A stretch of 35,667 bases of DNA from Blastocatellia bacterium (GTDB lineage: Bacteria; Acidobacteriota; Blastocatellia; Pyrinomonadales; Pyrinomonadaceae). Numbering within the stretch: the stretch's first letter is position 1; each line of letters opens with the position of its first letter. The stretch lies in contig JACCVY010000121.1 of the NCBI GenBank assembly GCA_013697915.1, positions 1 to 35,667 of the forward strand. The letters run 5' to 3'. A model generated the notes under the pieces. That model saw only the letters and a list, made by a program, of their open reading frames with translations, made no database searches and was not told the DNA's origin. Shown piece by piece: positions 9,044 to 16,562 of this stretch. Position numbers and translations under genes: made by a program.

Positions 9044-10786
9044 ATGCCTGAGTTAATAGTGAAATACCCCGACCGCGCTCCGGATCGTTTTCCGCTGGGG
9101 CGATTGCGAATCACCCTGGGCCGTTCCGCGCGCAACGATCTGTGCATTCCCGATCCATTTGCATCGCGCGTGCATGCTGAAGTGCGTCGCGAGGGCGAAG
9201 AGTATTTTCTTCAGGATTTGGGTTCGGCAAACGGCACGCTTTACAACGGCGGCACAGTTGAAGGCACCGTGCCTTTGACTCCGGGCGGGCGCATACAAAT
9301 CGGCGAGACGGAAATCGTTTTTGACGACGGCACTTACAACTCGGGCATGGGCGCCACCATGATCACCGACAACCACACGCCGTTACCCGAAGCTACGATT
9401 GCCTTGCCTTCCGGTGATCGCACGACCTCGGGACTGCTGGAGGCGATTGAAGGCGCGCGGACCAAGCCGGAAGAAATTGCAGCCGCGCGCGTCGAGCGTG
9501 AAGGCGACTTGCTGGCGCTGATCAGCAAAGTGGGAATCACTCTGCTGGCGGCCGCAACTCTCACCGAAACTCTGGAACAAATCGTCTCCCTCGTGTTTGA
9601 AGCGGTGCCTGCGGATCGTTGTCTGCTGATGATGCGCGACGAAGGGAGCGACGAGATGAAAGTAGCGGTCGCTCGTTTGCGCGATCGCATAGGCGAGGTT
9701 GGAGAAATTCGCGTCAGTCGCAACGTGATGGATGAAGTGATCATGCGTGGCAAGTCGGTGCTCACTTCAGATGCGCAGCATGATCCACGATTCGCGAGCG
9801 GCACCATGGTGTTGCAGGGCATCAGATCAGTGCTTGCAGTGCCCCTTGGTGTTTCAGAAAAAGTTTTCGGCATCATCTATGCCGATTCGCCGATCGCTGA
9901 AGGCCGGTTTACCGAAGACCATCTGAAGGTTTTGACGACGCTGGCATCGGTCGCCGCGATACGGGTTGAGAACGCGCGGCTGGGCGAAGCGCGCATACAG
10001 CAGGAACGGCTCGAACGCGAACTACAACTGGCCAGCGAGATTCAGCAGCGTTTTCAGCCGACCGCGCCGCCGATATTGTTTGGCTATGAGCTGCAAGGCA
10101 TCAGTTTTCCCTGCTATGAAATTGGCGGCGACTACTACGACTTTATTAAGCGTGAAGACGGACGATTGGTCATTGCGCTGGGCGATGTTTCCGGCAAGGG
10201 AACTGCGGCGGCTTTGTTGATGTCGTCGTTGCATGCGGCCATTCATGCGCAAACCGGCTCGCACGACACGCTGGTGGCCACGATCTCTGCAGTGAATCGT
10301 TATCTGGCTGACAACATTCCGCCGAATCGCTTTGTCACCCTTTTCTACGCCGAGCTTGATCCGGAATCGGGCGCTTTGTCCTTCCTCAACGCGGGCCACA
10401 ATCCACCTTTGATCGTTCATGCTGCGGGCACTGTCGAGCAGTTGGCTTCCGGCGGTCTACCATTGGGAATCAAGCGCGACGCCGATTATCGGGAAGGCCG
10501 GACGCAGATGCAGTTAGGCGACGTGCTGGTGATCTATTCGGATGGTGTGACGGAAGCGGCCAGCCCCACTGGAGAAGAGTTTGGACCAACACGTCTCTAT
10601 GAAGTGGTTTCCCGCAACGTCGATGCCTCGGCAGCCGGCATTCGCGATCGCATCGAATCGGCTTTAACTAAATTCTCACAAGGCACGCAAGCCGCCGACG
10701 ACATCACGCTCGTGATCGTCAAACGCCAGACTGAGGCCAGACGATCAGCCGCGAGCAGCGGATCGGTGGCGCCGGTTATCCGCTAA
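9044..10786 (+). CDS. FHA-GAF-PP2C (SpoIIE-type) serine phosphatase
   Basis: Cytoplasmic 580-residue regulatory phosphatase. Order: FHA domain (about 1-95; LGRSARNDLCI, SRVHAEVR, LQDLGSANGTLYN), linker, GAF domain (about 165-315; LEQIVSLVFEAVPADRCLLM to LASVAAIRVENARL), short coiled coil ERELQLASEIQQRFQP, and PP2C/SpoIIE phosphatase domain (about 345-565). Metal-binding aspartates lie in GGDYYDF and ALGDVSGKG, with further acidic motifs in IYSDGVTEA and ADDITLVIVKR. This class dephosphorylates serine on partner proteins such as anti-sigma-factor antagonists; no STAS or RsbW-like gene is visible here. The FHA domain would recruit it to phosphothreonine proteins made by the neighbouring kinase. 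The start has no clear ribosome-binding site. It ends 7 bp from the convergent asparaginase-family gene. Confidence 0.93.
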   Translation: MPELIVKYPDRAPDRFPLGRLRITLGRSARNDLCIPDPFASRVHAEVRREGEEYFLQDLGSANGTLYNGGTVEGTVPLTPGGRIQIGETEIVFDDGTYNSGMGATMITDNHTPLPEATIALPSGDRTTSGLLEAIEGARTKPEEIAAARVEREGDLLALISKVGITLLAAATLTETLEQIVSLVFEAVPADRCLLMMRDEGSDEMKVAVARLRDRIGEVGEIRVSRNVMDEVIMRGKSVLTSDAQHDPRFASGTMVLQGIRSVLAVPLGVSEKVFGIIYADSPIAEGRFTEDHLKVLTTLASVAAIRVENARLGEARIQQERLERELQLASEIQQRFQPTAPPILFGYELQGISFPCYEIGGDYYDFIKREDGRLVIALGDVSGKGTAAALLMSSLHAAIHAQTGSHDTLVATISAVNRYLADNIPPNRFVTLFYAELDPESGALSFLNAGHNPPLIVHAAGTVEQLASGGLPLGIKRDADYREGRTQMQLGDVLVIYSDGVTEAASPTGEEFGPTRLYEVVSRNVDASAAGIRDRIESALTKFSQGTQAADDITLVIVKRQTEARRSAASSGSVAPVIR

Positions 10787-10793
10787 TCACTAT

Positions 10794-11927
10794 TTACTCA
10801 GAATGCTTGCCTTGCATTAGGGAATCAAATGGCACGTTCTGCGGCCCGTTCTCATCGCAAATCGCAAACGTAGCTTTCTTTCCATTGTCGTTCAGGTCAT
10901 ACATTGCCACACCAGCGTATTCTCCTCGCGCATTAAGGATGTAGAAGCGCACGTAAAAGTTTGGATTGCCGTCGCGCTTCAGCAAACGCTTTTCGTAAGT
11001 GTTTGCTTTGATCCTTCTGAGCGCTTCCATCCCCGCATCTTTCGGATGACGGCCGCGCCGCATCTCTTCAACAATCAGAAATGAGCAGAGGCCGTAAAGG
11101 TTTGCTTCACCGCGACCGGTCGAGCCCACTGCGCCAACTTCTCCGTCAACATACAGTCCGGCGCCGAGAATTGGAGAGTCGCCAACGCGCCCCGGCATCT
11201 TCCAGGACAACCCGCTGGTGGTCGTAACGCCGCAAACTTCGCCTTTCGAATTAATGCCGTTGCAGTTGATGGTGCCGTGCAGGTTCTCCTCCCGGATGCG
11301 GCCCTCAGCCAGCATCTCCAACGTCGCGCGACGTCCCGCTTCTGCTCGTTTTTTCGGATCTAAATAATGCGCGGGATCGATCTTCCGTTTCCATTCCAAC
11401 CACTTGCGGCGCGAGTTCTCGGTATTCAGATCGTCTTCGATTTTGAAACCCATGTTGCGCGCAAACTCCTGCGCGCCCTTGCCGACCAGCAGATGGTGGT
11501 CCGTGTTCTCCATGACTGCTTTCGCAACCAGCGAAGGCGTGCGCACGCCTTCCAGCGCGGCGACACCGCCGGCGCGTTTCTTTGGACCATGCATGCAACA
11601 TGCATCGAGCTGAACCACGCCATCGGCATTGGGCAACCCACCATAACCGACACTGTCGTCCAGCGGATCGAGCTCGACGATGTTCACGCCGGCGATAACC
11701 GCATCAAGCACATCGGCACCTTGCGTGATCATGGTGAAAGCTTTCTGCACCGCCGTTACGTCACCACCGTTTTTGAAACTGTTGCCGTTGGATGAAGAGA
11801 TGACCAGCGGTTTAATTCCTGGCACCAGTATGTTTGGAAAGCCACCGACGCCAGGCTTAGCGGTTGCGAGCGAAAGTCCTGCGACTCCTGTAGTCCGCAT
11901 GAACTCGCGCCGTTTAATCTTCTTCAT
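10794..11927 (-). CDS. Tat-exported N4-glycosylasparaginase/isoaspartyl peptidase family hydrolase
   Basis: Ntn-hydrolase of the asparaginase-2 family, about 377 residues. I choose the ATG at 11927 (MKKIKRREFMRTTGVAGLSL), which opens a twin-arginine signal with RREFMR and is preceded by GAGAGAG; the longer frame to 11966 is unlikely. Known members cleave themselves before a Thr that becomes the N-terminal nucleophile. The expected site here is HGTINCNGIN, with Gly where the best-studied enzymes have Asp (HDTIG). The substrate-pocket segments GRVGDSPILGAGLYVD and GSTGRGEA are intact. Likely role: hydrolysis of Asn-linked glycans or beta-aspartyl amides outside the cytoplasm. It is convergent with the phosphatase gene. 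Confidence 0.88.
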   Translation of the reverse strand: MKKIKRREFMRTTGVAGLSLATAKPGVGGFPNILVPGIKPLVISSSNGNSFKNGGDVTAVQKAFTMITQGADVLDAVIAGVNIVELDPLDDSVGYGGLPNADGVVQLDACCMHGPKKRAGGVAALEGVRTPSLVAKAVMENTDHHLLVGKGAQEFARNMGFKIEDDLNTENSRRKWLEWKRKIDPAHYLDPKKRAEAGRRATLEMLAEGRIREENLHGTINCNGINSKGEVCGVTTTSGLSWKMPGRVGDSPILGAGLYVDGEVGAVGSTGRGEANLYGLCSFLIVEEMRRGRHPKDAGMEALRRIKANTYEKRLLKRDGNPNFYVRFYILNARGEYAGVAMYDLNDNGKKATFAICDENGPQNVPFDSLMQGKHSE

Positions 11928-11952
11928 AAGAGCTCTCTCGTGAGATTCAAGT

Positions 11953-12475
11953 AGTTCAGAGTACAAACTTTAGTTTGCGGTGTTTCGAAGCGTAGTCGAT
12001 CCTTGCTATTTATATATCCCAGTTTTTCCCGTAGTCCAGAACAGGATACCTCAACCATATTTGCTTTGCCTTCTCGTGCCCCATTCTTTTGAGGAACTCC
12101 CTTGCGCTTGACCACGGCCAGTCCTGCCAACGCTTTACATAACCGTGGTGCACCGGGTTGTTGTTTACATAATTAAGCGTAGCGAAAAAATGTCGCTCGG
12201 ATTTCATAGGTCTTTCGAAACAGTTGTACCAAACCTGGCGGCCCCGGCGGTTATCCTCTCCGTTCCATTTGAAGGTATGCCAGGGAAGATGGCGTGCCTT
12301 ACGCAACTCAAGCGCCGACCTCTCGCTCGCGGACATTTTTCGCCATTGGTACCACACTGACGATTTACTAGCTGGGCGGGAGAAGAGCAAGCTGATGCTT
12401 GTACCATGATCTTCTCGGTTCTTGCCAGAATTGTTGTATTCAGACTAAGACAAGCTAAAGCTTGGACTCTGAACT
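11953..12475 (-). mobile_element. Decayed REP-associated transposase (RAYT) element with 25-bp inverted ends
   Basis: Inverted ends at 11953-11977 and 12451-12475 match at 22 of 25 positions (shared AGTTCAGAGT, then CAAACTTTAGTTTG or CAAGCTTTAGCTTG, themselves palindromes). Between them lies a damaged transposase frame on the minus strand. The palindromic end resembles the solitary 23-bp inverted repeat at 27862-27947, which contains CAAACTGTTAGTTTGCGG. This fits a transposase and its REP sequences. Confidence 0.7.
12010..12390 (-). pseudogene. REP-associated tyrosine transposase remnant (Y1/HUH domain deleted)
   Basis: The frame reads WYQWRKMSASERSALELRKA, then HLPWH, then directly TFKWNGEDNRRGRQVWYNCF and a family-typical C-terminal half (ERPMKSERHFFATLNYVNNN, PVHHGYVKRWQDWPWSSA, YPVLDYGKNWDI). 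From memory of this subfamily, the N-terminal WRKM...PWH segment and the WNGED segment are normally separated by about 100 residues. That missing block carries the HUH metal motif and an LPNHYH-type sequence. The block appears to have been lost in frame. No ATG is in a sensible place; the longest frame needs a TTG. It should be catalytically dead. Assignment to the family is firm from the C-terminal half; the deletion interpretation is from recall, not alignment. Confidence 0.75.
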
Positions 12476-12500
12476 TCTAACGCTTTGGCATGATCTTTTT

Positions 12501-12953
12501 TTACTCCAAACTCTCCTTAATTCTTTCCGCCGTCTTGGGTCCGATACCATCGACCATATCGAGTCCGCCGCCGGCAACAAACTTCTTTAGCTCCTGAAGC
12601 GAAGACACTTTGAACTTTTGATGCAGCATCGCCGCAGTCTTTGGGCCAACTCCCGGAAGCTCCAGAAGATCCAGAACCGTCTCCGGGGTTTCCGTGGTTA
12701 TCCGTTCCCAGGCGTCGAAAGTTCCGCGCTCAAGCAGTTCGATAATCTTGCCGGCAATCGCTTTGCCGACTCCGGGAATTGATTGCAAGCCGGCGAGGCC
12801 TTCGTCTTTTGCTATTTGTTTCAACGGCGTGGGCCAGGTTTCGAGGGCCTCCGCAGCATTGCGATAGGAACGCAGGCGAAACGGATCATCGCCGCGAATC
12901 TCCATCAACGCCGCCAGACGATAAAACCTGCGCGCAATTGTTTCGTTGTTCAT
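12501..12953 (-). CDS. Stand-alone PolX N-terminal-like helix-hairpin-helix protein
   Basis: 150 residues that match only the N-terminal part of PolX family DNA polymerases. There is an 8-kDa-like helical domain (IARRFYRLAALMEIRGDDPF, RLRSYRNAAEALE) and three helix-hairpin-helix motifs (LQSIPGVGKAIAGKI, LLELPGVGPKTAAML, VDGIGPKTAERI). The nucleotidyltransferase and PHP domains that follow in full PolX (about 570 residues) are absent. The frame ends with a clean TAA shortly before the transposase element. It could be a genuine small DNA-binding protein or a PolX gene cut short by that insertion. It is downstream of argB in the same direction, 46 bp away, so it may be cotranscribed with the arginine genes. 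Confidence 0.8.
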   Translation of the reverse strand: MNNETIARRFYRLAALMEIRGDDPFRLRSYRNAAEALETWPTPLKQIAKDEGLAGLQSIPGVGKAIAGKIIELLERGTFDAWERITTETPETVLDLLELPGVGPKTAAMLHQKFKVSSLQELKKFVAGGGLDMVDGIGPKTAERIKESLE

Positions 12954-12999
12954 TTCGCCGATCTTCAGGCGTCTGCGTGGGTGGTGTCAACCAGAAAAC

Positions 13000-13908
13000 T
13001 TAGGCAACAATCATTGTGCCCGTACCGCTGTCGGTGAAGATTTCTGAGAGCAGGGCATTGCGGGTTGTGCCGCTCAAGATGTGCGCGCTATGGACGCCGC
13101 GCCGCAGCAAGGTGGTAATGCTTTGCAGTTTGGGAATCATGCCGCCGGTTGCGCTGCCGTCGGTAATCATGGCGTCAGCTTCAGCCGCAGTCAGACGAGA
13201 GAGTTTTGTTTCAGGCTGGCCAGGTTGCAGGTAAATACCATCAACATCGGAAAGCAGAATCAACTTCTCAGCTTTCAACTGTACGGCGATCTCCGCAGCG
13301 ATTGTGTCGGCGTTGATGTTGAAGACCGTGCCCTCGCTATCCGCACCGAGTGAAGAAATGACCGGCAAATAACCTTCATTCAACAGCACCGAGAGCAGCC
13401 GTGAATTGATCTCCACGACGTCACCGACGTGCCCAAAGTCCACTTGCGAACGCTCGCCCGTCTCGCGATTCAAAACCTCTTTCGGCGGACGCCGTTCAGC
13501 ATGGACGATGTTGCCATCAACGCCGGAAAGTCCCACCGCCTCGATGCTGCGATTACGCAGAGCTGCCAGGATGTCAGTATTGATTTTGCCCGCGAAAATC
13601 ATCTTGGCCATCTCGAGCGTGGCGTCGTCGGTAACGCGCCGGCCTTCAATGATCGTCTGTTCGATTCCCAGCTTCGAGGCGAGATCGGATAACTGTTTGC
13701 CGCCGCCATGCACCACGCAGATTCGTATGCCAACCTGATGCAGCAGCGCTAACTCTTCGGCAAGCGAACTCAAATTGTCAGGATCTTCCGTGGCTTTGCC
13801 TGAAAGTTTCACAACAAAGGTCTGCCCCTGGAAGCGTTGAATGTAGGGCAGCGCCTCGCGCAACAGATCCAGCCGCAATTGATCGCCGACTTGGTGGGTA
13901 TTAGTCAT
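13000..13908 (-). CDS. argB: Acetylglutamate (N-acylglutamate) kinase
   Basis: 302-residue amino-acid kinase catalysing ATP-dependent phosphorylation of N-acylglutamate, the second step of arginine synthesis. Motifs: phosphate-binding VVKLSGKA and VVHGGGKQLSDLASKLGI, substrate segment EGRRVTDDATLEMAKMIFAG, NINADTIAAEIA, and LLSDVDGIY; the family C-terminal GGMIPKL is present. A leading helix before the core (LRLDLLREALPYIQRFQG) resembles the extra N-terminal helix of arginine-inhibited hexameric forms, so feedback inhibition is possible. The insert between the ERRPPKEVL and VDFGHVGDVVEINSRLL segments is slightly longer than in the shortest homologues. Whether it prefers acetyl or succinyl glutamate is not readable; the carbamoyltransferase upstream makes the question relevant. 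It is last of the recognised arg genes in the minus-strand operon. Confidence 0.93.
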   Translation of the reverse strand: MTNTHQVGDQLRLDLLREALPYIQRFQGQTFVVKLSGKATEDPDNLSSLAEELALLHQVGIRICVVHGGGKQLSDLASKLGIEQTIIEGRRVTDDATLEMAKMIFAGKINTDILAALRNRSIEAVGLSGVDGNIVHAERRPPKEVLNRETGERSQVDFGHVGDVVEINSRLLSVLLNEGYLPVISSLGADSEGTVFNINADTIAAEIAVQLKAEKLILLSDVDGIYLQPGQPETKLSRLTAAEADAMITDGSATGGMIPKLQSITTLLRRGVHSAHILSGTTRNALLSEIFTDSGTGTMIVA

Positions 13909-13912
13909 ATCG

Positions 13913-14022
13913 TAAGTGCTAAGTGCTAAGTGCTAAGTGCCAAGTGCCAAGTGCTGAGTACTGAGTTCTGATGTTGACGAGGGTTGAGTTTTTTACTCAG
14001 TACTCAGGCACTCAGAACTCTT
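13913..14022. repeat. Inverted heptamer array (TAAGTGC/TGAGTAC / ACTCAGT)
   Basis: Left arm 13913-13975 is nine 7-mers: TAAGTGC x4, CAAGTGC x2, TGAGTAC, TGAGTTC, TGATGTT. Right arm 13995-14022 has ACTCAGT, ACTCAGG, CACTCAG, AACTCTT. The right arm overlaps the last codons and stop of the carbamoyltransferase gene (stop at 14004-14006), so residues VLSA at its C-terminus are repeat-encoded. The left arm begins five bases upstream of the argB ATG. Confidence 0.88.
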
Positions 14023-15008
14023 CTCATGATTGCCTTCTGCACATGCAAACGGTTTTCCGCTTCATCGATAACGACTGAAGCCGGCGAATCGATCACACCA
14101 TCGGTGACGATGACATTGCGTCGAACCGGCAAACAGTGCATGAAGATGCCCCGGTTCGTGCGCGCCATTTTCGGCTCATCGACAATCCACTGGTCGCGAT
14201 ACTGTGCGCGCGCCGCAATATCCTTTTCAGGCGTTCCGTAAAACTGTTTCGCTCCCCAACTCTTTGCGTAGACAACTTCGGCGCCGTCAAATGCCGCGTC
14301 GATGTTCTTCGTTACCTGGACGCCGCCGCCGCTCGCCGACGCCCGCTGCGTGATCGTTTCCATTAGCTCTTCGTCAAGCTCATAACCGGTCGGATAGGCT
14401 ATCACCAGATCGTGGCCCATCTGCGCGGCCGCGAGCGCAAAACTATTTGGCACCGCCATCGGCAACGGTTTGGGATGCCAGGCCCAGGTCAGCACGACGC
14501 GCTTGCTTTCGGTGCCGAGCTTTTCGCGAATCGTCATCATGTCGGCCAGCGCCTGACATGGGTGGTGCATAGCAGACTCAAGATTGATGATCGGCACCTC
14601 GGAATATCTTGCGAATGCGTTCAAGATTGGATCTGTTCGCTCTTCATCCCAGTTCTTTAGCGCAGCAAACGTGCGTACGCCTATCGCTTCACAATAGCGG
14701 CCGAGCACGCGGACAAACTCAACAATATGTTCCGTCTTGTCGCCATCCATCACCGCGCCTTCGCGATGCTCAAGGGTCCAGCTTGTGCCGCCCGGCTCAA
14801 GGATTACTGCATGACCACCCAATTCCTGAATTCCGATTTGCATCGAAGCCCGCGTGCGCAGGCTGGGATTGAAGAAGACAAGCGCAACCGGCTTGTTGGC
14901 AAGCGGCTTTGATTTGTCAGCACCACTCTTGAATCGCAGTGCAGCATCGATCAATTGGTTCAATTGGTCGCGGCTCAAATCGGAGGTTGTCAGAAAATTC
15001 TTAAGCAA
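14004..15008 (-). CDS. argF': N-acylornithine carbamoyltransferase (acetyl/succinylornithine type)
   Basis: Transfers the carbamoyl group to an N-acylated ornithine, giving N-acylcitrulline; 334 residues from the TTG at 15008 (MLKNFLTTSDLS). I choose that start because upstream codons translate a palindrome arm and no ATG is in frame; a TTG at 15062 is the alternative. Carbamoyl-phosphate site FFNPSLRTR (45-53), MDGDKTEHI (87-95), HPCQALAD (149-156), TWAWHPKPLPMAVPNS (174-189) and MHCLPVRRN (290-298) match the N-acetyl/N-succinylornithine family rather than ordinary ornithine carbamoyltransferase. At the position that separates acetyl (Glu92, Xanthomonas) from succinyl (Pro90, Bacteroides) enzymes this protein has Thr92. 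At the position of the carboxylated Lys302 of the Xanthomonas enzyme it has Ile. Exact substrate is therefore open. Confidence 0.9.
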   Translation of the reverse strand: MLKNFLTTSDLSRDQLNQLIDAALRFKSGADKSKPLANKPVALVFFNPSLRTRASMQIGIQELGGHAVILEPGGTSWTLEHREGAVMDGDKTEHIVEFVRVLGRYCEAIGVRTFAALKNWDEERTDPILNAFARYSEVPIINLESAMHHPCQALADMMTIREKLGTESKRVVLTWAWHPKPLPMAVPNSFALAAAQMGHDLVIAYPTGYELDEELMETITQRASASGGGVQVTKNIDAAFDGAEVVYAKSWGAKQFYGTPEKDIAARAQYRDQWIVDEPKMARTNRGIFMHCLPVRRNVIVTDGVIDSPASVVIDEAENRLHVQKAIMRRVLSA

Positions 15009-15023
15009 TTTTTTCCCAATCAA

Positions 15024-15159
15024 AGCGGGGGCAAACCGCCCTTCCCGACCTCGAGACTCCAAACTTGAAACATGAGCGGGAACTTTGAAAGCCTTTCAAT
15101 GTGATCAATGCAATCAAGTGCGAGCAGCTCAAGGTCGGGAAGGGCGGGTTGCCCCCGCT
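15024..15159. repeat. Palindromic element with 32-bp arms (family GCGGGGGCAA)
   Basis: Arms 15024-15055 and 15128-15159 are inverted copies with two mismatches in 32 (AGCGGGGGCAAACCGCCCTT and its complement). The arm sequence matches the arms of the element at 16391-16485, so two copies sit in successive gaps of the operon. It overlaps the possible TTG start region of the carbamoyltransferase gene. Confidence 0.85.
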
Positions 15160-15180
15160 CGCCTTGAGCTTCACTCATGA

Positions 15181-16368
15181 TTACGCAAGTACCTCAACCA
15201 ACTTTTCTACGAACAGGTCAACCTCAGGTCGTTTCAAACACAACGGCGGTAGAAGTCTTAGCACGTTTGCATCGCTGGAAGTGCCGGCAATGATCTTGCG
15301 CCCAAGTAGCGCTTCGTGAATTGCTTTCGCTGGAGTCGCAAACTCAATCCCCAGCAAAAACCCTTTGCCGCGAACGTTCACAACCTGCTCAACCTCTTTC
15401 AGCCGCTCTCGCAAATGAGCTTCAACCGTTCTCACATTCTCAAGCATACGATCTTCTTCAATTGCTTCGAGCGTCGCGTTCACCGCCGCCATCGCGATCA
15501 TGCCGCCACCGAAAGTTGTCCCAAGATCGTTTTCCTTGATCTGCGCTGCGACGTGTTCGTTAACTAAACAAGCGCCAACTGGAATACCGCTTCCGAGCGC
15601 TTTTGCCAGCGTGACAATGTCAGGAACAACTCCCGCGCCAGCCTCGCTGCCCGCAAAAAACCATTCGCCGGTTCGTCCCACCCCGGTCTGCACTTCGTCA
15701 TAGATCAAAACGATGCCGCGTTCATCGCACAGGTTCCGGAGGGAGCTGTAAAACTCCGGCCCGGCCATGCGCACGCCGGCCATCGACTGAATCGGCTCGA
15801 GCATGATGGCAGCAATGGTTTCATCCGCAAGCGCGCGCGCTGATTCAATATCGCCGAACTCCGCCTGCAAATGACCCGGCACATTCGGCTTGCCGATTTC
15901 ACGATACTTACCGAGGAAAGTGGCGCTGATTGAATCAGCGGTGCGCCCGTGAAAGCCACCTGAAAAAGTGATGATATTTTCGCGGCCCGTTTTCAGGCGT
16001 GCCATGCGCATCGCATTCTCGTTGGCTTCGGTGCCGGAATTACAAAAGAAAACTTTACTCAGCGTTTCCGGCGCAATTGAAATCAACTTAGCTGCCGCGC
16101 GCGCGCGTGCTTCGGAATAGACCAGATTCGAATAAAACAACAGCTTTTCTGTTTGCTTGCGAATCGCGGCAACCACGTGCGGGTGACAGTGACCGGTTGC
16201 CGCTACAGCGTGGCCACCGTACAAGTCCAGATACTTCTCGCCGTCAATCGTATAGAGCCAAACACCTTCGCCGCGCTCAGCGACGATCGGCATTTTCTTA
16301 TACGTCGCCAGTTGAAAGCGCTCTTCGCAGTCTCTGACCTTTTTAAGTTTTGCAGCCAGTGCTTCCAT
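15181..16368 (-). CDS. argD: Acetylornithine (N-acylornithine) aminotransferase
   Basis: Class III PLP aminotransferase, 395 residues, converting N-acylglutamate semialdehyde to N-acylornithine with glutamate as amino donor. Motifs: GHCHPHVVAAI, SGTEANENAMRMAR, FSGGFHGRT, VLIYDEVQTGVGRTG, and the Schiff-base lysine in DIVTLAKALGSGIPVGA. The C-terminal RGKGFLLGIEF and NVLRLLPPLCL segments complete the fold. Length is typical. It lies between argC and the carbamoyltransferase in the minus-strand operon; both flanking gaps contain members of one 32-bp-arm palindrome family. The family also includes succinylornithine aminotransferases, and the sequence does not by itself decide the acyl group. 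Confidence 0.94.
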   Translation of the reverse strand: MEALAAKLKKVRDCEERFQLATYKKMPIVAERGEGVWLYTIDGEKYLDLYGGHAVAATGHCHPHVVAAIRKQTEKLLFYSNLVYSEARARAAAKLISIAPETLSKVFFCNSGTEANENAMRMARLKTGRENIITFSGGFHGRTADSISATFLGKYREIGKPNVPGHLQAEFGDIESARALADETIAAIMLEPIQSMAGVRMAGPEFYSSLRNLCDERGIVLIYDEVQTGVGRTGEWFFAGSEAGAGVVPDIVTLAKALGSGIPVGACLVNEHVAAQIKENDLGTTFGGGMIAMAAVNATLEAIEEDRMLENVRTVEAHLRERLKEVEQVVNVRGKGFLLGIEFATPAKAIHEALLGRKIIAGTSSDANVLRLLPPLCLKRPEVDLFVEKLVEVLA

Positions 16369-16390
16369 ATAAACTTAAATGCTTTGCAGT

Positions 16391-16485
16391 CTCAGGGTTA
16401 GGAAGGGTCGCTTGCGCCCGCTGGTCTGCGAGGGTCGTCGACTGCCAACGCAGAGCGGGGGTAAACCCACCTTCCCAACCCCGAG
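16391..16485. repeat. Palindromic element with 32-bp arms, second copy
   Basis: Left arm 16391-16422 (CTCAGGGTTAGGAAGGGTCG...) and right arm 16454-16485 (AGCGGGGGTAAACCCACCTT...) are imperfect inverted copies. The right arm closely matches the arm of the 15024-15159 element. It lies between the argD start and the argC stop. Confidence 0.75.
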
Positions 16486-16562
16486 GTCACATAGTCTGTC
16501 CGATTTCTCCAGTCTTCAACTATTCCCAACCTAACTGGGCGGCGGCCATTCAGGCGGCTCAC

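Noticed and set aside
13913-14022. Heptamer arrays as CRISPR arrays
   Set aside because: Units are 7 bp with no unique spacers and no cas genes are in the window.
14004-15008. Ordinary ornithine carbamoyltransferase (argF)
   Set aside because: TWAWHPKPLPMAVPNS and MHCLPVRRN motifs and the MDGDKTEH region match the N-acylornithine family instead.
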